DNA from: Flavobacteriales bacterium
GTDB taxonomy: Bacteria; Bacteroidota; Bacteroidia; Flavobacteriales; JANQLC01
Length of the DNA stretch: 64,000 nt
Assembly (NCBI GenBank): GCA_028280815.1
Contig: JANQLC010000030.1
Location: 43,761-107,760, forward strand
Direction: 5' to 3'
The notes beneath the pieces are model-generated. The model saw nothing but the letters and a program-made list of their open reading frames with translations. It was not told where the DNA came from and did no database searches. Of the stretch, positions 63,020 through 64,000 are shown one piece after another (position 1 is the first letter of the stretch; each line of letters opens with the position of its first letter). Made by a program: the position numbers and the translations under genes.

Positions 63020-64000
63020 AAAGCTGTCGGACAAAGAAATGGCTTTAGATAGATAAGCCGCACAACAAACCATCAAAAAAATTACAAATACAAAACCCAG
63101 ACAGCTGACAAGCTGATCTAAGCCGCGCAATCCAAGCCGCCGACTCACGTGGCCGCTCACCGATCGATCGAGCAACCCAAAACGCGCCTACCCCAAACGT
63201 AGAAAGACAAACGAAAAAACCCGATGCGAGAAAAGGGAAAAAAATGAGGAGCCCCAGCCCGCTTATGCCAAACGCAGAAGAGGCCTATGCAAAAAACCCG
63301 GTGAAGTACAAGGGAAAACAACGCGTCCCAAAACCCAGCCCACGCAAACAACCCAAGCGCTAACCTGGGACCGTGCATCAACCCATAACCCAGTTAGCGC
63401 AAGGCAGAACAGCGAAACAAAGCGAGCGCTTAGCAACTCGCTAACGCAGCGGTGCAAAAAAGCAAGCCGGGCAACGCGGCAATGAAACAAAGCCAACCCA
63501 AACCGCAAAATCCAACCAATAGACCCATGCACCAGCCGCATCTACCACTGGACAAATAACCTACTGAACAAGTCAACCGCATTACTGAATAGATCAAAGC
63601 AATTCCATCCATCTACAAATCCGCGCACAAACCAGAGCAGAATGACCGCCTGCAACCGACAAACTCACTACACCAATCGCAGAAAAAACCCATCTAAAAG
63701 CCCCGGCAGAGACAATACAATCCAAAGCCCGCTATGCCGACCGTAGAAAACAAATGCAAAATCCACACAAACAGGGACAAAACGACTCAAAAACCCAATG
63801 AAGGACGAGGTAGGGAAACGAGAAGCCCAAAACCCAGCCAACTCAATCAACTCAGAGAATCCGTGGCGCCAGCCCACTGAAAAACGCAGCTCAACCCAAT
63901 CCGAGTCAACCCAATCCAAAACCCGCTCGAACCCATTGCAAAGAAGACCGATGAGAAAAAACCTGACAAGGGACGAGGGACAAAACAACGCAACTTAACT
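63020..64000 (+). repeat. Repeat family B, second block
   Basis: T-depleted stretch to the window end with units like those at 54990-56100: CCCGCTTATGCCAAAC at 63258-63273, CCAATCGCAGAAAAAACCCA (63675), AAAACCCGCTCGAACCCA (63917), GACAAAACAACGCAACTT (63979). No gene is seen. Confidence 0.6.

Overview
The window is chromosomal DNA of a member of the Bacteroidota. The evidence is the repeated -7 box TAnnTTTG upstream of genes, phylum-typical families (DUF2480, DUF5689, DUF4270, S46 dipeptidyl peptidase, glutaminyl cyclase, ORF6N), the yicC-gmk-nadD and glgA-DUF4270-glmS gene orders, and a large type II-C Cas9. The genus cannot be fixed. Many intergenic stretches are long, strand-biased in base composition and full of degenerate repeats and gene relics, so the genome looks decaying or repeat-laden.

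Layout. 0-11 kb: the end of a SufT-like gene, DUF2480, an S46 peptidase, a nonsense-broken lipoprotein gene, a CARB-like class A beta-lactamase, a heme-binding protein, and gltX flanked by a duplicated lipoprotein segment. 11.7-15.6 kb: initiator tRNA, then foreign-looking cargo (broken methyltransferase, truncated BAHD-like acyltransferase, ORF6N) mixed with degenerate CRISPR repeats. 15.6-23 kb: an intact II-C locus (15-spacer array, leader, cas2, cas1, a HIRAN-domain gene, cas9, divergent tracrRNA). 23-31 kb: DUF5689, a cas1 relic, QC, a DjlA-like protein, a bacilliredoxin, rpiB, holB, tRNA-Pro and a second small array with its own copied leader. 31-49 kb: DoxX, a GT39-type transferase, an M3 peptidase, glmS-DUF4270-glgA, a flippase-like protein, radA, xth, a broken DUF2807 gene, and mnmG flanked by two parS-like sites. 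49-64 kb: nadD-gmk-yicC, an EamA transporter, a four-gene cluster resembling a bacteriocin locus, feoAB with a small Cys-rich partner and a DtxR-type regulator, a LolE-like permease, rbfA, lysS, and repeat-rich ends.

Main points of interest. The leader-proximal spacer of array 1 (16751-16780) is identical over 30 nt to a site in the same window (35659-35688), just upstream of the M3 peptidase gene and overlapping its probable promoter. Each CRISPR repeat carries an internal Bacteroidota-type promoter. The tracrRNA can be read directly. A HIRAN gene is translationally coupled inside the cas operon. CRISPR debris (second array, cas1 relic, solo and hybrid repeats) is scattered over 50 kb. The 52.6-54.9 kb cluster (Gly/Ala-rich peptide, M48 protease, SpoIIM-like and multi-TM proteins) is a candidate undescribed peptide system. 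At least three families of dispersed intergenic repeats have no assigned function.
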